56,118 nt of DNA from an uncultured Bacteroidales bacterium (GCA_903913285.1 CAIWKO010000008.1:1-56118); one strand, 5' to 3'; shown: positions 37,608 to 46,665, numbered from the stretch's first letter. Notes: a model not told the origin generated them from the sequence alone. Numbers and translations: made by a program.

Positions 37608-38717
37608 CTAGAAATTAAGTATATCATTTTCATTCAAATCCTGATAACCGGTTGTGATAACCTGATCACCGGCTTTCAGACCACTGAGTATTTCACAAAG
37701 CCCATTGTAAGTCATTCCGGTTGTAACAACCTGTTTTTTTGCGATTTTCTTTCCTTTATCTACAGCAACAATATAAACAAATTGTTGATTCATAGATTTC
37801 TGAATTACATTTGCAGGAATTGAAATTGCATTAGGAGCTTTATAATCATTTATCTTCAAAACTGCTACCATGTTAGCACGTACTTCATACTTAAATGAAT
37901 TTAAATAAGCTTCTACCGCGAATGTGCGATTTAACGTATTGATAAACTTGCTTGAAAAACTTAGTTTAGTACTGATTTCTGTATTAAAATCTGGAAAGAA
38001 AATTAAAACACTGTCATTTGATTTTATCAGTGGAGAATATGCTTCAGCCACATCAGCAACTACTTTTATTTTATCGAAATTAACAACTCTGAAAGTTGGA
38101 GTTCCCGGTGCAATTGATTGCCCAACTTTTATCGGAATTTCTTCAATAGTACCATTTATCGGGGATGTGATCCTCGACATATCAATTTGACCCTTTAAGG
38201 TTTTTATTTTATTTTCAAGACTTTCTTTATTGTTCTTTGCTGTCAGATATTGGACTTCGGAACCGATTTTCTGATCCCAAAGATTCTTTTGTCTATTATA
38301 AATATCAGTCACATAATCCAATTGAGTTTCCATATCGGCGAGACTGGTATATAGCACCTGAGCATCCAGCAAACCCAGAAGCTGACCTTTGCTAACTTTT
38401 TGACCTTCGGTAACATTTATTGATGTAACCACTCCGGCAGCACGGGCACTGATTGCAATATTTTCGTCCCCGTCAATTTTTCCTTGTACTTCAATATAAT
38501 GTTTAAAAACGCTCGGTATTACTGCCGCTACTTTTACATTCACTATCTTTTTATTTTGATTATCTGTTAGAGCAAGTTCATCTTGCAGTTGTTTAATTTG
38601 CTCACTGATTTTATCGTGTTCTTTCATCAATTTTTCCAACTGAGCCTTTTTATCAACGTTTCGGTTACAAGCTGAAAAAGCTATTAAAAGGCTTAACATT
38701 ACTAGTATTCTTTTCAT
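37608..38717 (-). CDS. RND efflux periplasmic adaptor (membrane fusion) lipoprotein
   Basis: 369 residues. MKRILVMLSLLIAFSAC is a lipoprotein signal. A coiled-coil segment (residues about 25-55, KLMKEHDKISEQIKQLQDELAL) comes before the usual adaptor layout. The lipoyl half-domains are IEVQGKIDGDENIAISARAAGVVTSINVTEGQKVSKGQLLGLLDA and ITSPINGTIEEIPIKVGQSIAPGTPTFRVV. A beta-barrel and a membrane-proximal domain (ILSGLKAGDQVITTGYQDLNENDIL) follow. It links the RND pump to the TolC-like channel. Confidence 0.92.
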   Translation of the reverse strand: MKRILVMLSLLIAFSACNRNVDKKAQLEKLMKEHDKISEQIKQLQDELALTDNQNKKIVNVKVAAVIPSVFKHYIEVQGKIDGDENIAISARAAGVVTSINVTEGQKVSKGQLLGLLDAQVLYTSLADMETQLDYVTDIYNRQKNLWDQKIGSEVQYLTAKNNKESLENKIKTLKGQIDMSRITSPINGTIEEIPIKVGQSIAPGTPTFRVVNFDKIKVVADVAEAYSPLIKSNDSVLIFFPDFNTEISTKLSFSSKFINTLNRTFAVEAYLNSFKYEVRANMVAVLKINDYKAPNAISIPANVIQKSMNQQFVYIVAVDKGKKIAKKQVVTTGMTYNGLCEILSGLKAGDQVITTGYQDLNENDILNF

Positions 38718-38747
38718 AATTTAATGTATTAATTCGTTTGTATAATT

Positions 38748-40157
38748 TTATAAAGTATTAAGTGCTTTGTTTAAATTTGTGTATGTATTTAAAAGTTGAA
38801 GCATCGTATTTATATAGCTTCCCTCTTGACTCAACATTTGCAGGTATGCCTGATTCAAATCCATCGCTGAAGCAAGACCTTCACGATATTTGACCAGAGT
38901 TTTTCCATAGATCTTGTTCGATAATTCCATATTTTTCTTATCGGTATAAAACTGATCGGTATACATCTTCAGGGAAAGTTTCGAGTTTTGAACATCAATT
39001 TTTAGCCCTTGCTCAACTTGCTTAACGGCTATCCTTTGTTTTTCAAGAATAAATTTATCCTGTTGAATTTTGTAATACCTTATCCCTGAGCTCCAAATCG
39101 GAACAGACAAATTAACCCCAACAAGTGTTGTGTTATACCATTTTTCCGAATCGAAAAAATTAAACTTGTCCCTTTGTGCATTTGATGAAGTAGAAAAGAT
39201 CAGGTTCATGGAAGGATAATATTTTGCTTTATCAACTTTTACGGCTTGGCTTTGAAGTGTCTCGGCACCTTTCATCAGTTGATAATCATAATGCGAATTA
39301 ACATCAAATTGTTTGTCGATAATATTGGATGCAACTGCCTGATCAATCATCGAAGTCAGATTATCTGTCAATATAATAGAATCGTTGATATCAATTCCCA
39401 TCTGGAACTTTAACAGATCTGTTATTAAAAGAATATTTCTCTCAGTACTTTCTTTTTTACTTTTCAAATTTGATACGTTTAGGGTCATTTGTTCGATATC
39501 CGTTTCATCCATAAATCCATTCTTCTGTATTTGCTTACTTTGCTCTAGTATTTGATTCATGTTGCTATAGGTAGAATCCAAAATTCTCAGGTTTTCTTTT
39601 GCTATCAACACCAGATAATAAGCCTGAATAACGCTGGCTTTTGTTTCGTTAACAGTTTTATCCTTACTTGTTTTGCTCAGATCAACCAGCAAGGCAGCCG
39701 CTTTCAAACCTACAACAAATGTTCCGTCAAAAAGCAGTTGGCTGGCCGATGTCCCCACGGTCATATTGTTTTTAGCACCAAACTGTATCGGAATCATATC
39801 ACCGTTTGGAGCACTTATTTGACTAGGTGCAATTAAACCATGCTTTGCCATTGTTCCCTCAATTACAGGCGTTAAGAAATCAGGCATAAACTGCGTAGGA
39901 ATATTTGCGTAATATTGGTAACTTGCCGATGCATTTACCTGTGGCAATCCAATTGAAATAAAACCTCTGCGTTGTGCGATCGTGGATTTAATATCCAAAT
40001 CAGCCGAACGGGTTTTGTAACTGTTATTTACAGAGTAATCAACTGCTTCTTTCAGCGTAAAACTTTTTATCTCGTTTTTGTTTTGTGAAAAAACACTTGC
40101 AGTGAAAAATAGCATTAATAGTATGCTCATTAGTGGTTTAAGCTTATTCATTTTCAT
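38748..40157 (-). CDS. TolC-like outer-membrane efflux protein
   Basis: 469 residues with a signal peptide (ending FTASVFSQ). Outer-membrane efflux family: LKEAVDYSVNNSYKTRSADLDIKSTIAQRRGF at the N-terminal helix, SASYQYYANIPTQF, and YREGLASAMDLNQAYLQMLSQEGSYINTMLQLLNTYTNLNKAL near the end. It forms the trimeric channel of the tripartite pump. Its ATG overlaps the stop codon of the TetR-type regulator (ATGA), so the two are translationally coupled. ATG 40151 is a second possible start. Confidence 0.93.
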   Translation of the reverse strand: MKMNKLKPLMSILLMLFFTASVFSQNKNEIKSFTLKEAVDYSVNNSYKTRSADLDIKSTIAQRRGFISIGLPQVNASASYQYYANIPTQFMPDFLTPVIEGTMAKHGLIAPSQISAPNGDMIPIQFGAKNNMTVGTSASQLLFDGTFVVGLKAAALLVDLSKTSKDKTVNETKASVIQAYYLVLIAKENLRILDSTYSNMNQILEQSKQIQKNGFMDETDIEQMTLNVSNLKSKKESTERNILLITDLLKFQMGIDINDSIILTDNLTSMIDQAVASNIIDKQFDVNSHYDYQLMKGAETLQSQAVKVDKAKYYPSMNLIFSTSSNAQRDKFNFFDSEKWYNTTLVGVNLSVPIWSSGIRYYKIQQDKFILEKQRIAVKQVEQGLKIDVQNSKLSLKMYTDQFYTDKKNMELSNKIYGKTLVKYREGLASAMDLNQAYLQMLSQEGSYINTMLQLLNTYTNLNKALNTL

Positions 40158-40774
40158 TTGGTAATAAATTTATTAAGACACATCTGTTTTTCAAAATATT
40201 CTATTCCTTTTTTGCTCGCAATTCCGCGGATATGATATATGAACATTTCTGTAAAAAGTTCATTGGAAGTATAATCTTTGTTTCTCAAAAAATCCACATC
40301 CAATGAGGCTTCTACACGACTGACATATATTTGTGCAATTAGCTCCGGCTTTAAATCGGCACGGTATAATCCTTCCTTCATACCCCGAATAATATTTTCT
40401 TTCACACTGTTGAACATGTGAACCCGCTTATATTCAAATAAGGATTTAAATATTTCGGGGTAGTATTTTTGAAGATCGTAATGAACAGATTGGTTGAAGT
40501 CGGTCAGGAAATTTGTAATGATCCTATTAATATTCATAAGATGATCAATAGCATTTCCTTCATTTGCTTCTTGCTCGAATACAATCCGGATTTTTTGCAT
40601 GTGAAAATCCAGAAAACATTTTACCAAGTCGTTTTTATCCTTAAAACATTCGTAAAGTGTTTTTTTGGAGACACCCAATTCACGGGAAACATCATCCATG
40701 GTAACACTTTTTATTCCATATTTTAAATATAGATCCGAAACTTGTTGCAGAATGGTTCTAATTTTTTCTTCCAT
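40154..40774 (-). CDS. TetR/AcrR-family transcriptional regulator
   Basis: 206 residues from ATG 40774 (MEEKIRTILQQVSDLY); an upstream extension to 40843 is unlikely since it includes the promoter box. The DNA-binding helix-turn-helix is YGIKSVTMDDVSRELGVSKKTLYECFKDKNDLV (split here for reading: GIKSVTMDDVSRELGVSKKT). The rest is a helical ligand domain. It is the first gene of the efflux operon, so it probably represses its own promoter and that of the pump until an inducer binds. A TACTTTTG box ends 4 nt before the ATG (40779-40786, minus). Confidence 0.92.
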   Translation of the reverse strand: MEEKIRTILQQVSDLYLKYGIKSVTMDDVSRELGVSKKTLYECFKDKNDLVKCFLDFHMQKIRIVFEQEANEGNAIDHLMNINRIITNFLTDFNQSVHYDLQKYYPEIFKSLFEYKRVHMFNSVKENIIRGMKEGLYRADLKPELIAQIYVSRVEASLDVDFLRNKDYTSNELFTEMFIYHIRGIASKKGIEYFEKQMCLNKFITK

Positions 40775-40778
40775 GCCG

Positions 40779-40786
40779 CAAAAGTA
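40779..40786 (-). promoter_or_regulatory. -7 box (TACTTTTG) 4 nt before the tetR-type ATG
   Basis: The same octamer and the same 4-nt distance as at thiL. The mRNA of the efflux operon may begin at the start codon. No clear palindromic operator was picked out next to it. Confidence 0.45.
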
Positions 40787-40891
40787 AACAAAAAATAAAC
40801 TCTGGAAACTTTTTTCTGAAAAAAAGTTTTCCGCGTTTATCACTTATCAGTCTTTCAATACATTAATATTTATTTGCAGAAAGCACTAATA

Positions 40892-41587
40892 TCAGGGATT
40901 TGAAATAAAGTTGATGTCAAAAACAGCTGCCATATTACCAACTAGTTCGTTTTTAACAACACTCATATCCAAAACTTTTCCCAATTCTTTTGAAATTGAG
41001 GTAACAGACTTATCGACAAAACCACAGGGATTTATATTATTAAAAAATGATAGATCAGTGTTCACATTTAGTGCAAAACCATGCATGGTAACATATCGGC
41101 TCGAGCGCACACCCAATGCACATATTTTTCGTGCTTTGGGAGTTTCGGCATCTATCCAGACTCCAGTTGCCCCGTCCAACCTTCCTGACCCGATATCAAA
41201 AGCCGATAAGGTTCTGATTATTGTTTCTTCAAGATTGTGAACATACTTTTTTAATCCAAAACCAAACATTTCAAGGTCGAGGATTGGATAACCCACAATT
41301 TGTCCCGGACCATGATACGTAATATCCCCGCCACGATCGATACGATATAGTTTCACATTTTTCTGCTTCAATTGAAGTGGATTTATCAGCAGATTTTTCT
41401 CCGAACCTCTCTTCCCTATCGTATAAACGTGCGGATGTTCACAAAACAAAACTTCGTTATGAGGAACACAGCCCACAAACGTCTTCGTAGTTTTATAGGT
41501 AATAAGGTCTTTAAAAAGCTTCTCCTGCAGTTTCCATGCATCTTCGAAATCAATCAAGCCAAGATCATTAAAAATTACATTTGTCAT
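40892..41587 (-). CDS. lipB: Lipoyl (octanoyl) transferase
   Basis: 231 residues, usual length. HVYTIGKRGSEKNLL, YRIDRGGDITYHGPGQIVGYPI, GATGVWIDAETPKARKICALGVRSSRYVTMHGFALNV and NPCGF are the family's core; the Lys and Cys of the catalytic pair are in KICALG and NPCGF. It moves octanoate from acyl carrier protein to lipoate-dependent enzymes such as the 2-oxoacid dehydrogenases. It is divergent from lysS, with 133 bp between the two start codons. Confidence 0.95.
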   Translation of the reverse strand: MTNVIFNDLGLIDFEDAWKLQEKLFKDLITYKTTKTFVGCVPHNEVLFCEHPHVYTIGKRGSEKNLLINPLQLKQKNVKLYRIDRGGDITYHGPGQIVGYPILDLEMFGFGLKKYVHNLEETIIRTLSAFDIGSGRLDGATGVWIDAETPKARKICALGVRSSRYVTMHGFALNVNTDLSFFNNINPCGFVDKSVTSISKELGKVLDMSVVKNELVGNMAAVFDINFISNP

Positions 41588-41720
41588 AAATATTTGTATG
41601 CAGCTAATTTAGAAAGTAATTACAATAATATCGATTCCGTTCATTGAACAAAATTAATACTTAATTTTACAAATAAATATAAGTACATTCAAAAACAGTA
41701 AATTTGCAAAAAAATTGATT

Positions 41721-43451
41721 ATGAGTATTGAATTTAGCGAACAGGAACAGATCCGCCGTCAATCGTTGGAAGAACTTTATAAACTCGGGATAAACCCTTA
41801 CCCCGCCGAATTGTTCGAAATAAATGCAACCGCTACCGAAATTCTGGAAGACTTTCCGTCGAACACCCACATGTTTCAGGATGTAAAAATTGCCGGCCGC
41901 ATTATGAGCCGACGCATCATGGGAGCTGCTTCGTTCATCGAACTGCAGGATATTACAGGAAGAATTCAGCTATATTTTAAACGCGACGATATTTGCCCCG
42001 GTGAGGATAAAACCATGTATAATACGGTGTTCAAACATCTGCTCGATATAGGCGATATCATAGGTGTAAGCGGTTTTGTGTTCATCACACAGATGGGCGA
42101 AACCACCATCCATGTGCGCGAATTCAAACTGCTGAGCAAATCGCTGCGCCCCTTGCCTATCGTGAAAGAAAAAGATGCCGTGGTTTACGATGCATTCACC
42201 GATCCCGAGCAACGCTATCGTCAGCGATATGTCGACCTGATCGTGAACCCCGAAGTGAGAAAAACCTTTGTGAAACGTGCTGCCATCCTGAATTCTATGC
42301 GCCAGTTCCTGAACGGAAAAGGATATCTGGAAGTGGAAACCCCGGTGTTGCAGCCCCTGTATGGCGGAGCTGCCGCGCGTCCTTTCAAAACCCATCATAA
42401 CGCCTTGAACAGCACCCTGTATCTTCGCATCGCGAACGAACTCTATCTGAAACGCCTGATAGTGGGTGGCTACGATGGTGTGTTCGAGTTTGCCAAAGAT
42501 TTCCGCAACGAAGGCATGGACCGCTTCCACAACCCCGAATTCACGCAGATGGAACTATACGTGGCCTACAAAGACTATGAATGGATGATGAACCTGGTGG
42601 AGGAGATGGTTGAAAACGTGGCGCTGAGCACCAACAAAAATACAAAGATCACAGTGGGCGAAAACACCATCGATTTCAAGCGTCCGTGGAAACGCTTCAC
42701 CATGTATGAAGCCATTGAGCATTATACCGGCATCGATATTTCGAAGATGGATGAAAAACAACTGACCGAAACCGCCAAAAAACTGGGTGTGAATGTTGAC
42801 GATTGCATGGGAAAAGGCAAACTCATTGATGAAATATTCGGCGAAACCTGCGAGCCCAAACTGATACAACCCACCTTCATCACCGATTATCCGGTTGAGA
42901 TGTCGCCTCTGGCAAAGAAACACCGCACCAAGGAAGGCCTCGTAGAACGTTTCGAAGCCATTGTGAACGGTAAAGAACTCTGCAACGCCTTTTCGGAACT
43001 GAACGACCCCATCGACCAGCGCAATCGTTTCGAAGCGCAACTGGAACTCGGCAAACGCGGCGATGAAGAATCGATGGTGCTCGACGAAGATTTTCTGCGT
43101 GCTTTGGAATTCGGCATGCCGCCCACGGCTGGTTTGGGAATCGGTATCGACCGCCTGGCAATGATCATGACCAACTCGCACTCCATTCAGGATGTGCTTT
43201 TCTTCCCGCAGATGAAACCCGAAATAAAATCACTGGCAAGTTCGGTCGACGATTTTGTGGCCAAAGGCATTCCGGCCGAATACGCACAACTCGTCATGAA
43301 ATCGGGATTCACCACCCTCGAATCATTGAAAACCGCAACACCCAGCAAACTGTTCAACGATATTTGCGGCTTGCGCAAAAAAATGAAACTCGACATCAAA
43401 GCCCCTTCAATTGATGATGTGACCACTTGGGTTGCCAATGCAGGAAAATAA
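41721..43451 (+). CDS. lysS: Lysyl-tRNA synthetase, class II
   Basis: 576 residues from ATG 41721 ([16 protein letters not shown]); a TTG at 41715 is the only alternative. An OB-fold anticodon-binding domain ([22 protein letters not shown]) precedes the class II core, with [16 protein letters not shown] (motif 2) and [11 protein letters not shown] (motif 3). About 75 residues at the C-terminus (after FFPQMKPE) form an extension with a helix-hairpin-helix-like [21 protein letters not shown], typical for Bacteroidota LysS. TAAATTTG at 41699-41706 is 14 nt before the ATG. Much higher GC than the efflux genes to the left. Confidence 0.96.
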   Translation: MSIEFSEQEQIRRQSLEELYKLGINPYPAELFEINATATEILEDFPSNTHMFQDVKIAGRIMSRRIMGAASFIELQDITGRIQLYFKRDDICPGEDKTMYNTVFKHLLDIGDIIGVSGFVFITQMGETTIHVREFKLLSKSLRPLPIVKEKDAVVYDAFTDPEQRYRQRYVDLIVNPEVRKTFVKRAAILNSMRQFLNGKGYLEVETPVLQPLYGGAAARPFKTHHNALNSTLYLRIANELYLKRLIVGGYDGVFEFAKDFRNEGMDRFHNPEFTQMELYVAYKDYEWMMNLVEEMVENVALSTNKNTKITVGENTIDFKRPWKRFTMYEAIEHYTGIDISKMDEKQLTETAKKLGVNVDDCMGKGKLIDEIFGETCEPKLIQPTFITDYPVEMSPLAKKHRTKEGLVERFEAIVNGKELCNAFSELNDPIDQRNRFEAQLELGKRGDEESMVLDEDFLRALEFGMPPTAGLGIGIDRLAMIMTNSHSIQDVLFFPQMKPEIKSLASSVDDFVAKGIPAEYAQLVMKSGFTTLESLKTATPSKLFNDICGLRKKMKLDIKAPSIDDVTTWVANAGK

Positions 43452-43464
43452 TTAATGAAACGAA

Positions 43465-43556
43465 TTTAACCGCAAAGGACGCAAAGAAAAACACACAAAG
43501 AACGCAAAGCAATCTTTGCGAACTTCGCGATAACCTTAGCGCACTCTGCGGTTAAA
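43465..43556. repeat. Imperfect inverted repeat with internal hairpin
   Basis: Outer arms TTTAACCGC(A) and (T)GCGGTTAAA enclose a perfect inner hairpin CGCAAAG-CAAT-CTTTGCG (43503-43520). Much of it is built from GCAAAG steps. Elements of this wording (ACCGCAAAGGACGCAAAG) are common between genes in many bacteria and behave as dispersed, non-coding repeats. A shorter relative (TTGCGTAACTTTGCGTAAA) lies before the BNR gene at about 46653-46671. Confidence 0.8.
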
Positions 43557-43576
43557 ATTAAATAATAACCTTCACC

Positions 43577-44860
43577 ATGCATCCTAAAATTCCTCCCTAT
43601 CTTTTATATGCCGACGACAAAGGACAGATCTTCGAAGACCGTTCGTTGCTGGTGGCCGGGAGGATAGCTGTCGACACCGTTCGTATTCCGGCCAAAGATT
43701 TTATTTCCTTGCCCGAAGGCAGCGATTTTTTTCATCTGCCCGGCAGGCTTGCCGTGGGCTACGACCCCAAAACCAGGGAGTTTCGCGTATGCCGGAAAGG
43801 TTGGGCCGTGGCGGCTTTTGTAGCTCCGGCCTACACCCTCACCCATCAGGCTGCCTGGATCACCGAAGCCGATGCACCCCGGCTGCCGCTATATGCTTAT
43901 GCCGCCATCGGCTGGACCGAACAAGGTTTCTACACCACCGCTTTCCGCATCGACCCCGACATCCGTCAGGATTGCAACCAGTTTAACCAGGTATATGTTG
44001 AGAAAAATGCCAAACTCATGCTCAAAGCCAACACCGACAACCGTTTGCTGAAGCATCTGTCTGACTGCGCCTTGGTATATCTGTGCCCGGCTGCCCGCAA
44101 CTATTTCCTCAACCGCTGGGAGGCGCCCCTGCCCACTTCGCCCACCTGCAACTCACGCTGCGTAGGCTGCATATCGTTTCAACCCAAAGAACACGAAATC
44201 TCTTCCACACAAAACCGCATCACCTTCACTCCCACTCCCGAAGAAATTGCCGAACTGGCCGTGGCACATCTCGAAACGGCTCCCAACCCCGTGGTTAGTT
44301 TCGGTCAGGGCTGCGAAGGCGAGCCGCTGCTGGTGTGGCAAACCCTGCGCGATGCCATCGTGCTCATCCGCCAACGAACCCAAAAAGGCATCATCAACCT
44401 CAACACCAACGCCAGCAAGCCCGAAGCCGTGGAAGCCCTGTGCAAAGCAGGTTTGCAAAGCATACGTGTGAGCATGAACAGCGTTCAGGAAGCAAATTAC
44501 TTGAGCTATTACAAACCTGTGAAATATTCGTTTGCCGATGTGTTGCAGAGCATCCGCACCGCCCGCAGCCATGGCATCTGGGTTTCAGTCAACTATTTCG
44601 TTTTTCCGGGTTATACTGACGAAGCTAATGAGGTGAGCGCCCTGCGCCGTTTTATTGCCGATTACGACATCAGCATGATACAATGGCGCAATTTCAATAT
44701 CGACCCCGAATGGTATGCCGAAATTGTTCCACCTGCCCAACCGGCGAGCTACACGGGCGTGAAACATTTGGTTGACGGGCTGCGCAAAGAATTCCCCAAG
44801 TTGTATCACGGGTATTTCAATCCGGGAAGCGAAATTATTTTTCACCACAACGACAAGTAG
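43577..44860 (+). CDS. Radical SAM protein with an N-terminal domain of unknown function
   Basis: 427 residues. About 190 residues with no clear family (LLYADDKGQIFEDRSLLVAGR, GWTEQGFYTTAFRID) precede the radical SAM domain. CNSRCVGC (about residues 191-198; CxxxCxxC) binds the 4Fe-4S cluster. VVSFGQGCEGEPLL is the GxE-type SAM motif and INLNTNASKPEAVEALCKAGLQSIRVSMNS the barrel strand for substrate. The product is not predictable. No cognate peptide or partner enzyme is next to it. High GC like lysS. Confidence 0.85.
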   Translation: MHPKIPPYLLYADDKGQIFEDRSLLVAGRIAVDTVRIPAKDFISLPEGSDFFHLPGRLAVGYDPKTREFRVCRKGWAVAAFVAPAYTLTHQAAWITEADAPRLPLYAYAAIGWTEQGFYTTAFRIDPDIRQDCNQFNQVYVEKNAKLMLKANTDNRLLKHLSDCALVYLCPAARNYFLNRWEAPLPTSPTCNSRCVGCISFQPKEHEISSTQNRITFTPTPEEIAELAVAHLETAPNPVVSFGQGCEGEPLLVWQTLRDAIVLIRQRTQKGIINLNTNASKPEAVEALCKAGLQSIRVSMNSVQEANYLSYYKPVKYSFADVLQSIRTARSHGIWVSVNYFVFPGYTDEANEVSALRRFIADYDISMIQWRNFNIDPEWYAEIVPPAQPASYTGVKHLVDGLRKEFPKLYHGYFNPGSEIIFHHNDK

Positions 44861-45299
44861 AATCGTATTGATTTATATTTTTTTATAATGTGTTTGATGG
44901 AAAAAATCAATAACTTTCGATTTCCAATTAGGATTAATCACTGTATATTAAAATTTATTGAATCCTTGTAAATAAATGTATTTTAACGTGTTGTCACTTC
45001 TACATTGACCTTCGACATCTCTACATTGACCTCTGACACTTCTACATCGACATTCGACATCTCTACAATGACCTTCGACAGTTCTTCATTGACCTTCGAC
45101 ATTTCTACATCGACCTTTGACAGTTTTACATTGACCTTGGGCATCTTAACATTGGCCTTTGACATTAATTCATTACAAAGGGAATTATCGAATCTTTATC
45201 CACAAAATAAATGAACAAAAGTTTTGGCTAATAATGCTGAATGATTTCAAAAATAATGCTAATTTTGAGGGAGGAATTATTATACAAACACCCCTGACC
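44861..45299. other. AT-rich intergenic region containing the 21-bp array
   Basis: No gene is evident in this 439-bp gap. It holds the eight-unit 21-bp repeat array (44998-45165) and a TAATTTTG box at 45260-45267, 32 nt before the small lipoprotein gene, without a fitting -33 element. The open frame running through from 45159 lacks a supported start. Confidence 0.6.
44998..45165. repeat. 21-bp tandem repeat array, eight copies
   Basis: Eight units begin at 44998, 45019, 45040, 45061, 45082, 45103, 45124 and 45145, with consensus TTCTACATTGACCTTCGACAT. As 21 is a multiple of three, the minus strand reads as a heptad repeat (MSKVNVE type) of 60 residues, a by-product of the period. On the minus strand the units share AATGTCGA with the 41-bp array near 440-700. 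Confidence 0.93.
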
Positions 45300-45611
45300 A
45301 TGAAACCCCCGAAACTTATACTAACCCTGCTGATCATTATAATGCTTGCAGCTTGCAAAAAAGACAGCGCTATATCATCCGTTACAGGCCAACTAAAAAA
45401 CCTCACAGGTTTGGATGGCTGCGGATGGGTTATCTATTTAGACAAAACCAACGCCGATGGATATTCAAAACTTGAACCAGGCAACCTGAACGACTTCACG
45501 GTAACCAAAACCGACGGGCAAAAAGTTGAGCTGACTTACAATGCAACAAACTCGGCTAGCGTTTGCATGGTCGGTCAAGTAGTAGATTTGACCATGATAC
45601 AGGATAAATAA
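45300..45611 (+). CDS. Small hypothetical lipoprotein
   Basis: 103 residues from ATG 45300. MKPPKLILTLLIIIMLAAC is a lipoprotein signal with Cys19. The mature part (TGLDGCGWVIYLDKTNADGYSKLEP) and the ending VCMVGQVVDLTMI form a small beta domain known in hypothetical Bacteroidota lipoproteins. Function unknown. It is followed at 18 bp by the YD-repeat gene, which probably reads through from the same promoter. Confidence 0.8.
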   Translation: MKPPKLILTLLIIIMLAACKKDSAISSVTGQLKNLTGLDGCGWVIYLDKTNADGYSKLEPGNLNDFTVTKTDGQKVELTYNATNSASVCMVGQVVDLTMIQDK

Positions 45612-45629
45612 GATCAGAAGACACTTACT

Positions 45630-46358
45630 ATGACCACCTCCCCCGCCCTCAAAAAACTTATAAAACATACCCTCATTATTTTGTTGTTCATCTTTTCATT
45701 AACTGCGTCTTCCGGGCAAAACAATGCAACTAAAAACGATCTTACAGATTTAAAACTTAAAGGAAAAATTCAATCAATTACTGACACTTATTTCAAACCA
45801 ATAGAAAAGCAAAGTGTTTATCAAACTGGAGACGTTATTTATAAAAATTTAATACATTTTGATAAAGACGGCAATACAGATAAGTTTAAAAAGATAAATT
45901 ACAATACAATTATCAATTTGGATAAAACCTTGACTAATAAGTATAAGTATGACGATAAAGGAAATTTAATAGAATGGGGCATTTATTATTTGAATAAATT
46001 GAAAGATCTATTTAACTATAAGTATGATAGCATTGGAAATTTGATTGAAGAAAACACATACACATCAAACGACATATTGCAACGCAAAAGAATATTCAAT
46101 TACGATAATAGCGCAAATTTGATTGAGGAAGATTGGTATACAGGCTCAAGCAATACTATTACACTAAAAATACTTTACAAATATGATGATAATGGAAATG
46201 AAATTGAACAAACTTATTATTCCTCTAATGGGAAAATTTCTAAGTGTATTTTTATGTATGAATTTGATAATACAGGCAACTGGATAAAACAAACGCAATA
46301 TTTAGACAATGTAGCCAATAATATTAGAATCCACCAAATAGTTTACTACCCCAATTAA
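45630..46358 (+). CDS. Exported YD-repeat (RHS-like) protein with a start copied from cdd1
   Basis: 242 residues. The first eight codons (MTTSPALK, 24 bp) are identical to those of the next gene. Then follows a hydrophobic signal (HTLIILLFIFSLTASSG) and repeats of the form Y.YDDKGNLIE, as in YD/RHS proteins (YDDKGNLIEW, YDSIGNLIEE, YDNSANLIEE, YDDNGNEIEQ, FDNTGNWIKQ). No toxin domain is visible. Base composition switches from GC-rich in the first 30 bp to strongly AT-rich afterwards, which suggests an insertion near codon 9-11 of an ancestral cdd1 with duplication of the target. The fused N-terminus puts residues before the signal core but may still work. Confidence 0.82.
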   Translation: MTTSPALKKLIKHTLIILLFIFSLTASSGQNNATKNDLTDLKLKGKIQSITDTYFKPIEKQSVYQTGDVIYKNLIHFDKDGNTDKFKKINYNTIINLDKTLTNKYKYDDKGNLIEWGIYYLNKLKDLFNYKYDSIGNLIEENTYTSNDILQRKRIFNYDNSANLIEEDWYTGSSNTITLKILYKYDDNGNEIEQTYYSSNGKISKCIFMYEFDNTGNWIKQTQYLDNVANNIRIHQIVYYPN

Positions 46359-46370
46359 ACAACTCCAGAA

Positions 46371-46646
46371 ATGACCACCTCCCCCGCCCTCAAACAACTA
46401 ATGACCATCCCCGGAGTCGGCAAATCTATTGCCAACGACCTGTTGAACATTGGCATCAACAGCATTGCCCAACTGAAAGGCAAAGACCCCTACGTGCTCT
46501 TCGACCTCTCCAACCGCCATGCAGGCTGTGTTCAGGACCGCTGCCTGCTCTACGTGTTCAAATGCGCCGTTTATTTTGCCGAAACTCCCGCCAACAAACA
46601 GGATACCGAAAAACTGAAATGGTGGAACTGGAAAGACAAGAAATAA
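46371..46646 (+). CDS. Helix-hairpin-helix protein, Cdd1 (pathogenicity locus) family
   Basis: 91 residues. LKQLMTIPGVGKSIANDLLNIGINSIAQLKGKDPYVLF is a helix-hairpin-helix, followed by CVQDRCLLYVFKCAVYFAE, the signature of the small Cdd1 family. The name comes from a pathogenicity locus in Clostridioides difficile, but the family is widespread and of unknown function; the HhH fold suggests DNA binding. Codon use is GC-rich, like the neighbouring chromosome. The full family-like N-terminus here shows this copy is the original one. Confidence 0.8.
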   Translation: MTTSPALKQLMTIPGVGKSIANDLLNIGINSIAQLKGKDPYVLFDLSNRHAGCVQDRCLLYVFKCAVYFAETPANKQDTEKLKWWNWKDKK

Positions 46647-46657
46647 AAAACATTGCG

Positions 46658-46665
46658 TAACTTTG
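46658..46665 (+). promoter_or_regulatory. Putative -7 box (TAACTTTG) for the BNR/PKD gene
   Basis: TAACTTTG lies 14 nt before the ATG at 46680, within a small GCGTAA-type repeat. A good -33 element is missing. Confidence 0.35.

Noticed and set aside
44983-45165. 60-residue heptad-repeat peptide (MSKVNVE type) on the minus strand
   Set aside because: It follows from the 21-bp period. No promoter, and its end coincides with the repeat edge. It could look like a coiled coil but is better explained as non-coding.
45630-46358. RHS/YD polymorphic toxin with immunity gene
   Set aside because: The protein is only 242 residues with five short YD-type repeats and no C-terminal toxin domain; the next gene is a Cdd1-family protein, not an immunity protein.
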